NCBI RefSeq assembly: GCF_000143415.4
Contig: NW_003314261.1
Location: 2,488,904 to 2,552,903 of the forward strand
Length of the DNA: 64,000 nt
Source: Selaginella moellendorffii
Lineage: Eukaryota > Streptophyta > Lycopodiopsida > Selaginellales > Selaginellaceae
Direction: 5' to 3'
Of this stretch, positions 1 to 10,715 are shown one piece after another. Positions within the stretch are counted from its first letter, which is position 1. Each line of letters opens with the position of its first letter. Below the pieces are notes generated by a model that had not been told where the DNA came from, made no database searches, and saw only the letters and a program-made list of their open reading frames with translations. The position numbers and the translations under genes are program-made.

Positions 1-352
1 AACACTTTAATCAAAAATTGCAAAAATATGTTTAAAATATCATAGCTAGGTTCTTGTTTTCTAGCGGCAGCACACGGCCAGTGCCATGGCCAGGCTGATG
101 CGCCAGGCCGCAGCGCTTAGGTTTGTCAACCAGATCTGAGTTTCAGGCACGAAGATAAACCAACAGCCACAACTAGTCATAGCCAAGTGAGTGCTTATAT
201 TGCAGCCACACAGCTTGATGGACTGTGAGAGTTCTTTCAGGGCTAGGCGATGATCAAGATGTCCAGGTTCTTTATCACAAGTCTAGGCGTTGGAAATCCT
301 TCACCCAAGAAAAGCAGCCTTTTATTATTATTTGATAGAACTGAATAACAGT

Positions 353-1402
353 CTAGAGTTGGAAGGTCCCTGATTTTTCTGGAGGAGGGATCCACCCAAT
401 TCCATGGTATCTAGCACTCAACCATCCCCATTCTGCGTTTGCGGCCATCCACACCTCTACCCCATTCACATAATCCATGACGCCTTGCTTCCTGGCAAGC
501 CCACTTGAAATGATCTCCTGCTTTGTCCCGATGAACTCCTTCTCCAAATCCTCCACCATGCTCGCCAACATGGCAATCGCCTCGTTCAAACCACACTTGT
601 GAATGCTGGCGAGAATGGGCACGGCGTTGAGGTAGTTCCCTTTCGCCCACTCCTTCCTGAACGAGATCAAGTCATTGTGGAGCGCAATGTGGTGCGTCCC
701 AATCTCCTCAACCTTGCGTATGAGAGGATGATCCAGCACGCCACGCTCTTCCAGCCCAAGTTGCAGTAAACCATCAAGCATAGCAAAGCAAGGCGCAACA
801 CCAGATGTGATCTCTCTCAGCCACATGTACGTGTCCAGGTTGGGAACGATTTGCTTGTGAAGCCAGTTCGATTCAATCTCAAACATGTCGAGCACCTTGG
901 TCATAGAATTCATGAATCGGCCGGATTTGTCCACTAGATGGAGGGACAGTTCTTTCAAAACCTCAGATAACATCTTCACTTGCCTCAGCAGCTCCTGATT
1001 CTTGACCAGAAGTGCGGCCTCGTCAAATCTTCCCTTGAAAACCATCTTGTATGCGGTTGCCACGTTCCTCATGTCCGACGAAGAGATCTCAGGGTTATCC
1101 AGAATGTCATCTGCAAGAAAGAGCCAAGCGATGAACTTTGCAACGGGAACAATCTTCTCGTATGAAATGCTCGGGTATGCATAAGCTGCGAGCAATCCAA
1201 GCCTGCTCTCTCGAATAAACACAGATTTCTCGCTTCCAGGTTGCAACTTCAGAAACTCGTCACACCACACATTGATCTCAGCGTCGGCCTTTGCATCATA
1301 CAGCGGATTCAGCGCTGGAGAGGCCAGAAGTTTATTACTTGCTGGTGGAATGGAGTAGCTTTTCTCCGCTGCAAAAATGCTCACAATGGATAGAATAGCC
1401 AT
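353..1402 (-). CDS. Microbial-type terpene synthase-like protein (MTPSL)
   Basis: A single uninterrupted exon encodes 349 residues. It has the two metal-binding motifs of class I terpene synthases: DDILD at residues 98-102 and the NSE-type motif NDLISFRKE at residues 243-251. Length, lack of introns and motif spacing fit the microbial-type terpene synthases known from Selaginella and other non-seed plants, not the roughly 550-800-residue typical plant enzymes. The expected reaction is ionisation and cyclisation of a prenyl diphosphate (C10 or C15) to a volatile terpene; the product cannot be read from the sequence. The first ATG in frame is at 1402. The open frame extends seven codons upstream but only from a TTG, and the TATA box at 1440-1452 argues that transcription starts just before 1402. 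The first 15 residues are hydrophobic and could be a weak targeting signal. The family call is firm; the product is unknown. Confidence 0.9.
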   Translation of the reverse strand: MAILSIVSIFAAEKSYSIPPASNKLLASPALNPLYDAKADAEINVWCDEFLKLQPGSEKSVFIRESRLGLLAAYAYPSISYEKIVPVAKFIAWLFLADDILDNPEISSSDMRNVATAYKMVFKGRFDEAALLVKNQELLRQVKMLSEVLKELSLHLVDKSGRFMNSMTKVLDMFEIESNWLHKQIVPNLDTYMWLREITSGVAPCFAMLDGLLQLGLEERGVLDHPLIRKVEEIGTHHIALHNDLISFRKEWAKGNYLNAVPILASIHKCGLNEAIAMLASMVEDLEKEFIGTKQEIISSGLARKQGVMDYVNGVEVWMAANAEWGWLSARYHGIGWIPPPEKSGTFQL

Positions 1403-1424
1403 TAAGAAAACACAACACAATTTC

Positions 1425-1742
1425 TAACCACGACTTCTCGGTATATATAGAGCTATTCTCGTTAGAAGCAAATTCCAAATCTATTACAGTTGCGATGTTG
1501 CCGAATTTTGCGAAAATACCTAGGAAACATCCAAAAGTCAGGTTTGAATTGCTGATTTTAAAATATTCAGTCATAAAATGTTAAGCACATAGTATTGACT
1601 TAAATGGTAGTGAATGAAGCTAGAGTATATTACCGTCTAACCACAACTTCTGGGTATATATAAAGTTATTCCTGTTAGAAGCAAATTCCAACTCTACTAT
1701 AGTACGTTTGCGATGTTGTTGATTTTTGCAAAAATACTTAGT
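1425..1742. repeat. Duplicated promoter block upstream of the terpene synthase
   Basis: Two imperfect direct copies of a block of about 100 bp lie at roughly 1425-1522 and 1639-1742. Each contains a TATATATA stretch followed by the same recognisable segments (for example TTAGAAGCAAATTCCAA and TTGCGATGTTG, with small differences). The copy nearer the gene contains the predicted TATA box. The distal copy looks like a duplicated core promoter or the remains of a tandem gene copy whose body was lost. Confidence 0.65.
1440..1452 (-). promoter_or_regulatory. TATA box of the terpene synthase gene
   Basis: On the minus strand this reads as a TATATATA-type element about 40 bp upstream of the ATG at 1402. 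Transcription would then start roughly 10-15 nt before the ATG, giving a very short leader. Inferred from position and sequence only. Confidence 0.5.
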
Positions 1743-2253
1743 AATCTGCTTTTCTATATTGATATATATAATATACATTTAGATTAATCTATGTTAATGT
1801 ATAAACGTTCTTAAACATGAATTCAATTTAGCCCGCTGGTCTTATTCAATTTGTGTTTTGGCATGTGAAAGCTGATAAATAGGCTGCTCAAAATACTAAG
1901 CACTATGCAGAGATTTAAATTGCCCCATGCTTTTATGTAACAAAAAAGGTTGAAAAGCACTTTACTCTTTGCTAGCATCTCCACATTTTGTAACACTACC
2001 TTCTCAAGCTCAACTGTTACTGTGGACAAATACTATTTTGTTTTTAATCTAGTTTTCTATACAAATCTTTTGAACTACAATATATATTCCAGCAATTTGA
2101 AGAAGTGGGTGGTGTATGGAGGTAGTCCTACCAAACACTAGAGGAACCAACCCTCTCCCTCTCCCCCTGGACCAACCCTTTTTCATTTCGTGGAGGTAAG
2201 AATTACTAAGAGTTAGAGGTAAATGGAAAAGAAAATTACCAATTAGTGAAAAT
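1743..2253. other. Intergenic, AT-rich
   Basis: This stretch between the terpene synthase promoter and the 3' end of the hevein/EG45 gene is AT-rich with only short open frames. I see no gene or structured element in it. Confidence 0.5.
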
Positions 2254-2935
2254 TCAGCGTTTACTGGGCTCTTGGGTGGAGTTTGTCGATCCGACCACTT
2301 GGGCGATGAATTCCTGGCCAATTCCCGCCCCATTCTTCCTCTGGGAGAAGATCCGGATTCGCCCAACATCCGGATTCGCGATGCGGGTGAAGGCTTCGTA
2401 AGAGAGATCGAAGGAATTAGCGTGACAGCCCGGGCAGAGATCCACGACCCGGACGGTGACTGTAGCGTCGTTCGACCGGCATCCTCCAGCGCCAGAGACC
2501 GCGCCCTTGCAAGTGATATCGAAGTAGGCGCCGCAGAGGCCATTGAAGATATCGGGGCTGGCTGCCGCGATCAAATTTCCGGCTGGAAAGGGCCCGCGAT
2601 CGAAGCCATAGCAAGCCGATGCTGTGATCACACACAAGGGGCAATCAATCAGTTGGTCGAGAGGAAGAATTGATTGAGCGCTTTGAATCGAGGAACTCAC
2701 GAACGTATTCCGTGTAGAACGTTGCCTCGCCATTTCCTCCTCCGCCGCCTCCGCTACACCAGTTACACTGGCTTTGGCACCCATTGCCGCAGTAATCCGC
2801 GGAGCATCCACAGTAGCCCCATTGGCTGCAACACATGTTGTCTCCACAAGGGCGATTGCGATCACACTGCTGGGCGGTGGCCACCATAGCCGCCGCTACC
2901 AGCAGCGAGAGGAGGAAGATCAAACGAGGACTCAT
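2254..2935 (-). CDS. Secreted hevein-domain/EG45-like (double-psi beta-barrel) protein
   Basis: Two exons (2935-2701 and 2621-2254), joined across a 79-bp GT-AG intron, encode 200 residues. Residues 1-21 are a signal peptide ending near AQQ. Next comes a cysteine-rich hevein chitin-binding module (about residues 22-60, with the CCSQWGYCG core), then a Gly-rich linker, then an EG45-like domain of the expansin/plant natriuretic peptide superfamily. That domain shows [14 protein letters not shown] across the splice junction and later VVDLCPGC and FDLSYEAF. The product is probably apoplastic and binds chitin or cell-wall glycan, in defence or wall signalling. EG45-like proteins lack the catalytic and cellulose-binding parts of true expansins. 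A hevein module directly before an EG45 domain differs from the usual hevein-barwin arrangement of PR-4 proteins. Domain calls are firm; function is inferred. Confidence 0.88.
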
Positions 2936-3353
2936 ACTTTTTTAGCGAGGATAGACCGTGGATATGATTTATAATATGGATGTATGTAGCTAGGCTCGCA
3001 AAGTTGGAATAGAACTCTACAACCATATATATTAATCATTCCTCTTTGATTGAAAATTTCTTTGGGCGGGAGTTCCGGCGATTATACACCGTGTTGTCCA
3101 CCGTTGGATCAAGGGATTTAAAAGCTCGAGGAGAAACGAGGGTTAGGGTTTATGCGCACCCAAGTTCTACTGCAGCGTCGTCGTGCTCGCTTTGCGGCCG
3201 CGCCGAGGTACGCTGTGAGTTTTTATCAGTGCGTAGATTCACCGTCGAGCCAGCTGCTTGAGGCTGCGCCTTAGATCCATGGCGCTTTCTCCAATGATCT
3301 GGCTCACATTTCTTGCCGTAGATCGCTTTTATTACGAAGTCTTTGCTCGATCC
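2936..3353. other. Intergenic between the hevein/EG45 and DUF2301 genes
   Basis: It contains the 5' flank of the hevein/EG45 gene. On the plus strand there is a short ATG frame near 3151 followed by a possible splice donor (around 3205), for which I could find no second exon. Nothing else is recognisable. Confidence 0.4.
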
Positions 3354-4517
3354 CTATGGATTGCTTCTGTCCGTATTGTTTTCCTGCATTTCTTGCATTG
3401 CCCGTGACCGCAGCACTGCCTCCTGCTCGCTTTTTGGTAGAGCATTAAACATGAAGATAGATTTGTCCCCAATGTCATCCTGGCAGTGGTTTTTTTCTTT
3501 AGAAGATTTGAAAGGAAGCAGAGAAGGTCTACCTTTATTGGTTGTGTGAATTTCCTGCCAGCGAAAACCGCAAAGAGACCCATCCAGGCCGCCAGTAGAC
3601 CTTGCTTTACGTTGTCATCCATCGCTCCCGACTGATATGCCGCAATGAGTTTTTCTTATAAGAACTTTGTGCAGGCATGAAAATGGGATGCGTACCAGGT
3701 GACCCAAGAGCAAGGATGGTATCACGAAGAAGAGGAGTGCCGCCTCTAGTTTTCCATAGCACAATCCTGACGAACGAGCCATAAGTGGTGGTGAGTTCCA
3801 TTTTTTTTTTCTTTCTGAAAGGAGAGCTCAGTGTTACCTTCTTTGAAAACCAGGCCTGTGAGTGCTGCAAAGAGAGGCCCGACTGCCCAAACCGCAGCGG
3901 GATTCTCCACAACGAATTCCACCAGACCCCTGTCAGCTGGAGTGGCGAAGTTGGATGCTACAAGTATAGAACCAGCCACTCCGACTGTCCATAGGACTTG
4001 CAACGCTCGCTTCAGTGGAGTGACGTAGATGTGTATGAGCAGCAGGGACACCCCGAGTGACCCGGCTCCAATCGAAAAAAGTAAGTCTTGATAAGTTGAG
4101 ATCACAGACTTGACAACATTGTCTTCCGGTAGGAACGCCGTAGACGCTACCGCGACAAATGTAGCTGCCGATGTTACTAGACCAGCTCTGTACAAGAAGA
4201 CCTGGAGACACAAGGAAATCATGTCACAGTCCACAACGGGTAAAAGTCGGTGGTGATGGAAGTAAGTGACACCAAATCTCAAGAAAAAGGACGATGGTCG
4301 ACGAAGATTCAGGCATTACCTCGCGCACGTCGGTCGAATCAATCGACCAGGGGCCGTAGACACCATTATAGACCTGAACAGCATCGGTCTTGGACGACGA
4401 ACTCTGGGCTTTACACAGGAGAATTCTGGGACCTCTCCTCTTGGCAGAGAAGGATCGTATGGAACGAGGAGCTGTTGCCGATAGAAGTAAAGGCAGAGAG
4501 GACAACAAGAGCGCCAT
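3354..4517 (-). CDS. Plastid integral membrane protein, DUF2301 family
   Basis: Five exons (4517-4320, 4201-3838, 3766-3696, 3631-3533, 3479-3354), all with GT-AG borders, encode 285 residues. The first 35 or so residues are rich in Ser, Arg and Ala and look like a chloroplast transit peptide. The mature part begins with the family signature VYNGVYGPWSIDSTDVRE, followed by about six hydrophobic segments, and ends with a soluble acidic tail. The family is shared by cyanobacteria and plastid-bearing plants, so a thylakoid or envelope location is likely. Its biochemical role is not known to me. Introns are 53-118 bp, typical of the window. The gene is divergent from the DUF630/632 gene on the plus strand. 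Confidence 0.85.
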
Positions 4518-5286
4518 AGCCAGTGAGATATTATATACCTACACAACAAGAACGGCTCCAACTGGATGATTAAAGTAATCACTCCACGCAAGCGGCAAAG
4601 CGTAAGTTTCCTTCGTTTTTATCTTTATTCCTCCTTGTTTTGATTCCATTTTGCTTTTCCTGGTTTGACATAGGATCCATTCAATTTGGCTGTCAATATC
4701 TACATCTCTATTTTGCGATGTCTGGCATCTTCTGCAGCATTTACTCTTCCTTTTTAGCTAGGAGAAGCTCCCTCTTTTAAACCTCACTCACTCGCGTTCT
4801 GTTTTTTTCCTTGGAGTTTTTTACTCGCAGGTTCGGATATGGATCCGTGATGCAGCAAGATGCGTCGCTGCGTGCAAGAGCATCGTCACGGTGGTACAAT
4901 CAACAATGAAAAAAACACCAAGAAAAAGCGTGGCAGGAGAAAGAGGGTGCTAGTGGGTCCTTGGCTTTGTGCTACAGCAAGAAACAACAACACAGCTCCT
5001 TCGGTTTCCCAGTCGCTTCCGTATGGCAAAGAAGCTCCTTTCCCTGCATCACCGACTAGGTGGAGACGCGAAAGCACCAATAAATGGATCCCTACTTGGG
5101 TAAGCAGGTTTCTCAACTTCCTTGGCAAGATTTTGGTGAATTCGTCGTGCTGTGCATCAGATTCAGCAGATAAGTTAAACGGAGTAGTAGGGGAAGATGA
5201 ATTTGGGAGACCCCAAGAGGCAAGGAAGGCTCAGGTACTATAGAAGATAGGAATTTTGTGCGAGAAAACAGGAAGCTTTGTCGACC
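4518..5286. other. Divergent intergenic region and probable 5' leader of the DUF630/632 gene
   Basis: This 770-bp stretch separates two divergent genes. A 127-codon open frame (ATG at 4860) ends before the DUF630/632 start. Its sequence is basic and low in recognisable features, so it is more likely leader or chance frame than a gene. A possible intron cannot be excluded. Confidence 0.4.
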
Positions 5287-8091
5287 ATGGGGTGTGCTAC
5301 ATCAAAGATCGAGAATGAAGAGGTCGTGGCACTTTGTAGCAGTCGTAAAAGGCACGTGAAAGAAGCTGTGAGCGCTCGTCACAATTTTGCAGCGGCTTTT
5401 TCGAACTACGTAATTGCTCTCAAGACAATCGGCTCCGCCTTCAGCCAGTTCAAGGAGGCTGAGTTCCAGGACACGGCCTCGCCAACGTTTGCTTCGTCCA
5501 CTCCTATGACAACCGCAACGCCTATGAAGCCTGCAAAACCTCCTCCACTTCCTCCGCTGTACGGGCCTTCGGCAACGTCTCAGCAGAAGAATTCACCGTC
5601 ACCCATGGTGCTGAATCCGATGAAGAGAACTGTCAGCTTGCCACCGATGAACTTCGAGAGGAAGAAAACCTCAGCAGCGGTGCCAAAGAACGCCGACAAC
5701 TCGTCAACTCCACCGGTGAAGGCTGCTCGAAGCAGCAGCAGCAGCACGATTAAGAAAAAGAAGGAAGTTTCTCCATCTCCATCACCATCGCCTGAGCCGG
5801 AACTTCGTGAGCAACAAGCAAGTTCCGTGATGGAAGAGGAGTTGACGGAGCCGCAGAAAGACGTGAAGGAGTCTTCAAGTGTGGAGAACAACGTTAAAGT
5901 GTCGAGTGAAGATGAAGATGACTGGGTTCCACCTCCGCCACCTCCTCCAGTTCCTTCCAGCAAGGCACCTCCGCCACCACCGCCACCTCCGAGCTCGTCC
6001 TGGATGTCTGATCTGTTTGAGTTTTCGCACTCAGCCGTGCCGTTGCCAAGATCAGACGACAACGAAGAAGAATTCGATGGCGAAGATCGACGTAAGCAAC
6101 AGCAACTCGAAGAGGAGAAGCGTCGGAAGCTTCAAGAGGAGGAAGAAAAAGAAGCTCAGGTAATTAGTGCGAAGCATGCACGGCAAGCTAACTAATGTCC
6201 GCTTTTTTGTTCTTTTTGTGACCAGCGAAAGGAAGAAGAGGAAAGAAAATTGAAGCTGCAACAGCAGCAGGAGATGGAACTGAAGCAAAAGCAGCAAGAA
6301 CAAATGCACAGACTGCCCTCAACTGTGGATGAAGGGGACGAGGATGAAGACGAGGAGGAAGAAGAACAAGACGAGGACGAATTGGATGAAGAGGAGGAAG
6401 AAGAGGAAGATGGTGAAGAGGAGGAGGAAACCGAGGAGGCTGAGCCTGAGGAAGAACCAGCGAAAAAAACTGTGAGCTATGACCTGCCAAAGTCCGACTT
6501 GAGCATTGTGACGTCTTCAAAACGAGGAGGCAACGGTGAGCTAGTTGCTGTGCTCAAGCGCATTGTGGAACCTTTCGAGGTGGCTTATGAAAGTGGAAGG
6601 CATGTGGCTTCGATGCTCGAGGCGCAGCGTGTTTCCTTCCATCCAAATTTCATTGATGGCAGATGTAAGTTCTTCTCTTTCTTTTTTTTTTTTTGGTTCG
6701 TTTTGGTTCTGCTTTTCTAATAACAGCGGTTTTGTGTTTGTAGCTGATGAAACTCATGCAAAGAAGGTTTTGAGAGCTATTTCTTGGAGCAGCAGCAATT
6801 CCTCTTTGGCCAGAGCGGCAGCAGAGCAGTCGGTATTCGATGATGAAAGTGGTGACGCGACTGGAACCCACGCCTCCACTTTAGATCGATTGCTTGCATG
6901 GGAGAAGAAGCTGTACGACGAAGTCAAGGTCTAGTTCTCCCTTTTCAAATTATGAAAGCGCGTCTCTTTAACTCTTTTCTTTCTTCCCCTTTAGAGAGCT
7001 GAAGGCCTGCGCGTAGAGCTCGAGAAGAAGAACACTTGGATACAAAAGGAGGAATCTAGAGGAGGAAATGCCGAAGCGATCGAAAAGGCAAAAGCAGCGG
7101 AGAAATTGCTGCACACCCGTCATGTCGTTGCAATGCAAGGCGTGGACACGGCTCGCAACGCCGTGCTCAGGCTCCGGGACTCGGAACTGTATCCACAACT
7201 TCTGGAGCTCCTCAAAGGGTACGCAAACTAGCTATAAAGTTTCGTAGAGCTAAGCTAACCTTCAAAAGAAACAAAACAGGCTGTACGAGATGTGGAAGAA
7301 AACTCACGAATGCCACGAAGAACAGTACAAGGCAGTGGCGGAGATGAAGAAGCTCGACTGCTCGGACGTGGTGGAGTCGACCAACAGCCTCCACAAGGTG
7401 GCGACCGAGCAGCTCAAGGTGGCGCTCAGCCGCTGGCACCAGTACTTCGGCTCGGTGGTGAGCAGCCACAAAGTCTTCATGCAACAGCTCAACGTGTACG
7501 TCAAGGTGAGCGTCAAGTCAGTGGAGCTGGACAAGGGGATCTTCCACGCTGCGTCGCCCAAGCCCATCTCCACCCTGTGCCACGAGTGGCAAATGGCGCT
7601 GGACAGGCTCCCGGACAGGAGCGCGCTCGAGGCCATCAACACGTTCGTGGCGGACCTCCAGCTGATCGTGGACATGCAAAAGGAGGAGTCGCGGCACAGG
7701 AAGAAGGTGGAGGCGCTGGAGAAGGAGGTGAAGGCGCGGGAGATTTACGTGGAGAAGTACGAGAGGAAGCACGTCAGGAGCGCGGCGGTGAGCCGGACTG
7801 TGAGCACGGACGAGAACGGGGAGGTGCCGGTGGAGGTGGTCCGTGGGGGGAGCAACGCGCGGAGCGTCGCCATGACGGAGAAGAGAGCGCAGCTGGAGGT
7901 GCTCAAGAGGAGGCGGGACGAGGAGAGGGAGAAGGCCGAGGAGCTCGGGGAGAGGTCCAAGGCCAAGACGATTAGCAGCCTGGAGCTTGGGCTGCCGAGC
8001 ATCTTCTACGCCGCCAGGGCCTTCTCCAAGCAGTGCTTCGAGGCTCACGAGCGATTGCAGGGGCTGGCAAACAGTAGCATGATCATGGACA

Positions 8092-8096
<5 letters not shown>
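5287..8096 (+). CDS. DUF630/DUF632 (bZIP-like leucine-zipper) plasma-membrane-associated protein
   Basis: Five exons (5287-6159, 6226-6664, 6744-6928, 6995-7218, 7280-8096) encode 845 residues. The protein starts MGCATSK, a classic N-myristoylation/palmitoylation signal. That fixes the start at 5287, because the frame upstream has only a TTG. Residues 1-60 are DUF630. The middle is low complexity: Ser/Pro-rich, a poly-Pro run near residue 220, then long Glu/Lys/Gln coiled coil and acidic runs. DUF632 begins near residue 397 (ELVAVLKRIVEPFEVAYESG) and runs to about residue 700. The tail is coiled coil. Members are plant-specific and linked to membrane-associated regulation of development (for example NRG2-like and REM-like proteins); the role here is inferred. 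The domains are clear and the model closes in frame. Confidence 0.9.

Positions 8097-8128
<32 letters not shown>
8094..8128. repeat. (GA)n microsatellite at the stop codon of the DUF632 gene
   Basis: A pure GA dinucleotide run of about 33 bp starts at the stop codon and fills the first part of the 3' UTR. Confidence 0.9.
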
Positions 8129-8131
<3 letters not shown>

Positions 8132-8492
8132 ACAAACAAAGAGATTGATTCTTCTTTCTTCTTTTTAGTCGTTCTTCTTTTCAGCGAGGCCTAATGCACG
8201 CCAGCAGATGCCAAGTCGGGGAAATTTTGAGATCATTGTAGTTCTAAACTTTCATGTGTAGAAACTAATGCACTGTAATTTCTCGAGAATCTGGAAAGCT
8301 TACGTGAAATTAAAGTTCTTGAATCCTTTGCCTAGTGAAGAAATGCCAAGAAAAAGTTATGAAAACTTACTGCGGCTCTTAGAAGAGAAAAATGATCTGC
8401 GGAGAATTTACGTGAAATTTACGAACAGTTTACAAGAAGAAATCGCCAAGGAAAAAGGAAAAAAAAAATTTAATGGATCCAGTGTTTGTTCT

Positions 8493-9020
8493 TCAAAGGT
8501 CGCTTGTTTCTGTGCGAAGAGAGCCTACTCGCTCCAGATGGTACTTCCTGGTGACATAGATGTAGGAGCCAGCGATGAGCAAGAGGACGGCGACTATGCA
8601 AGCAAACACCACACCCGCGATTATCCCTTCTTGCTTCCCTCCTCCGTGTCTTCTCGCCGATATCGCTTGCATCAAAGGAGAGATTTCCTCCACACCATCG
8701 CCATCGCCTCTGCCATCACCGTCTTCACTACCTCCTGGATCTGATCGAGCTCGCGGAGGCTTTGGACGAGAAGTCACGGGAGCTTGAGACTTCGGATGAG
8801 CTGGAGCTGGAGCTGGAGATGGAGATGAGAGAACTCTCAAGCCCGCGCTGGAAGGAGAGATAAGATGCCAGTGATTTCTCCTGCCAGCAACTGGCGAAAT
8901 CAAGGAAGAAAAAGACGAAGACGAAGACGAAGGAGATCGGTGGCCTGCTGCGGCTGCAATCACGCTCCATCGAGGCGAATCAATCAAGAGAGCCAGCACC
9001 AGCATGATCAAAGTTGTCAT
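8493..9020 (-). CDS. Small Pro/Ser-rich secreted protein with one C-terminal transmembrane segment
   Basis: One exon, 175 residues. It has an N-terminal signal peptide (about 1-24), a Ser/Pro/Ala-rich ectodomain with arabinogalactan-like PAPAPAHP runs and an acidic GDGDG stretch, then one transmembrane helix (about 133-158) ending in the motif GSYIYVT and a short basic cytoplasmic tail. The layout resembles a membrane-anchored arabinogalactan-type protein without a GPI signal. The same layout and the same GSY-x-YVT ending recur in the protein at 57782-58351, so the two are probably paralogues. I do not recognise a named family. The start ATG at 9020 is the first in frame and begins the signal peptide. 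Confidence 0.7.
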   Translation of the reverse strand: MTTLIMLVLALLIDSPRWSVIAAAAGHRSPSSSSSSFSSLISPVAGRRNHWHLISPSSAGLRVLSSPSPAPAPAHPKSQAPVTSRPKPPRARSDPGGSEDGDGRGDGDGVEEISPLMQAISARRHGGGKQEGIIAGVVFACIVAVLLLIAGSYIYVTRKYHLERVGSLRTETSDL

Positions 9021-9919
9021 GATATATCCTCTCGCGCTCCCTGCTGGGACGATAAGATCTCGATCGGCCTATAAGAATGATCACTCGTATCGATCTGACA
9101 ATGAAAGACGGGCGCTAGTCGCGTATCAAGATCAGCGCGATGGATACGAAATGGAGTGGGATGGAGTGCCAGCAAGAGCGACACAACCACAGAATCGCCG
9201 TAGAGCGGAAGCTCTAATCAGTCGAATGACGGCAAAACGACTGTGAAGTGGTGGTAAAGAGACGCAAGACAATGTCTGCGTGGGGTGCCTTCGTCAACGG
9301 TGGGTCAATGCGAGAAGATGCAATTGACACTTCTAGAATGAAGAACAAGTGTCCTGCTTTGCATTTCGTCAACACCGGTCGCATTCAAGAACCTAATTTC
9401 TCCCTCCTTTTTGGCTTTTGTCTATGGAAGACTGATCCAACGCTGCATGTATTTAAGTTTCCACTCGGAGATTTGAAGTTTGCTGCTATTGTCTTTAGAT
9501 TACTGTATAGTAGGACTGACTAGAAAATCCACAAAGTCTGAGACTTCTCTATTATATACTTGTCTGACAAATGTTATGAAATTTTGAGCTGTGCTGCTGC
9601 TCGTGATTGATGGCGCAACTTTCAGACCAAGAAAAAACAACTGAGAATCAAAAGAGAATGTTCAGCAAATTTCATTCTCCTGGCTATGCTATCAAGAGCA
9701 CCTTCCACTTTGTTTTATTATCTCTAAAGCATTAATACAGGTTTGTCTTAATATAAAATTTATATCTCTAAAATACTTGGGGCAATTTGTTAAAGGAAAA
9801 CAAGACCAGACTCTTACAACAATTTGTAAACAACTGAGATGTAAGCCCTCTGGTTTTAAAAATGTTTTATTTTATTAGAAGAAAAGAATTTGTTCCTAGG
9901 CAGACAAAAAAAGCGCGTT
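9021..9919. other. Intergenic
   Basis: This 900-bp stretch lies between the small membrane protein and TIM23. Short frames only. The half nearer TIM23 is AT-rich and should contain its 3' UTR. Nothing else is recognised. Confidence 0.5.
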
Positions 9920-10528
9920 TCAAAGGCTGGGCAAGTATCTCCTTACAATGTGCTTCCCTGCCACAACGCTCCCCGCCGCAATCCCCCCGAGCGCCCCAGC
10001 TATGGCCGCCGTCCTCGGCCCCGCCGCCGCCTTGTAGAGCGCCCCAGTCGCCAGCCCCGCCAGCACCGGGTTGAGTATATCATCCGCCCCTCGCAAGTAC
10101 CACGTCCCACTCTCCACGCCCGCGTACAAGAGCCCCAGCACGCCAACCTTGTTCCCGATGCTCCTCCCCGTGTGCCCGGACGCGTTTAGAACCCGGTTGA
10201 GCCTCAGCTTGGTGGTATCGTCCACCTCCCTCGACCTTATTCCATCAAAGATCCCCTTGGCTCCGCCCAGCACAGCGCCGCCAAGGTATCCCACCCCCGT
10301 GTAGTACTGGATATTCTCGCCCAGGGACCGCCGCTGGAACGCCGCCTCCTCCGTGAAGAGGAACTCGGGCGCGCTGGGCAGCCGGTAGAGATCAGCGGCG
10401 CCGCTGCTGGCGCCGCCACTGGTGCCGTAGAAATCGTAGGGATTGTAGAGCCGGATTTCCTTCTCGGCGCCGAATTTCCTCTCCTGTGCGCTGGCGCTGC
10501 TGCTGCTGCTGCTGCTGCTGCTCATCAT
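9920..10528 (-). CDS. TIM23: Mitochondrial inner-membrane import translocase subunit TIM23
   Basis: A single exon encodes 202 residues. After a poly-Ser start comes the conserved segment ENIQYYTGVGYLGGAVLGG and the four-helix Tim17/Tim22/Tim23 fold with Gly-rich helices, including the typical loop between helices (RLNRVLNASGHTGRSIGN). TIM23 forms the presequence translocase channel of the mitochondrial inner membrane. The start is placed at the paired ATGs at 10528-10523. The frame continues upstream only to a TTG. The Ser run is encoded by a GCT/AGC trinucleotide repeat (about 10495-10522) and may vary in length. The size is close to other plant TIM23 proteins (about 190). Confidence 0.92.
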   Translation of the reverse strand: MMSSSSSSSSSASAQERKFGAEKEIRLYNPYDFYGTSGGASSGAADLYRLPSAPEFLFTEEAAFQRRSLGENIQYYTGVGYLGGAVLGGAKGIFDGIRSREVDDTTKLRLNRVLNASGHTGRSIGNKVGVLGLLYAGVESGTWYLRGADDILNPVLAGLATGALYKAAAGPRTAAIAGALGGIAAGSVVAGKHIVRRYLPSL

Positions 10529-10715
10529 CTTGACTTCCTTTGAAAATTTTGATCGATCGTACCGATCGATCTGCCGCTCCTGCTGGGATTGTGGAGACTC
10601 ACCTCTGCGCCCCCGCGCCTCCGCCCTTGACAAACCCTAAACGTGGAAATAAAAGAAACGGATGGAATCTTTCCTTTTGGGCATCATGCGGATATTCGGA
10701 TCCGACGGTTGGAAT

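Noticed and set aside
3151-3205. Possible first exon (ATG near 3151, donor near 3205) of a plus-strand gene
   Set aside because: No second exon could be joined in frame before the DUF2301 gene on the other strand.
4860-5243. 127-codon plus-strand frame upstream of the DUF630/632 gene
   Set aside because: No domain, biased basic composition, and best explained as 5' leader of the downstream gene.
5580-6062. 160-codon minus-strand frame with poly-Gly
   Set aside because: Mirror of the poly-Pro/Ser region of the DUF630/632 protein.
7518-8135. Long minus-strand frame (205 codons) opposite the DUF632 exon
   Set aside because: It is Leu/Arg/His-rich low complexity created by the GC-rich codons of the real gene on the other strand, and runs into the GA repeat.
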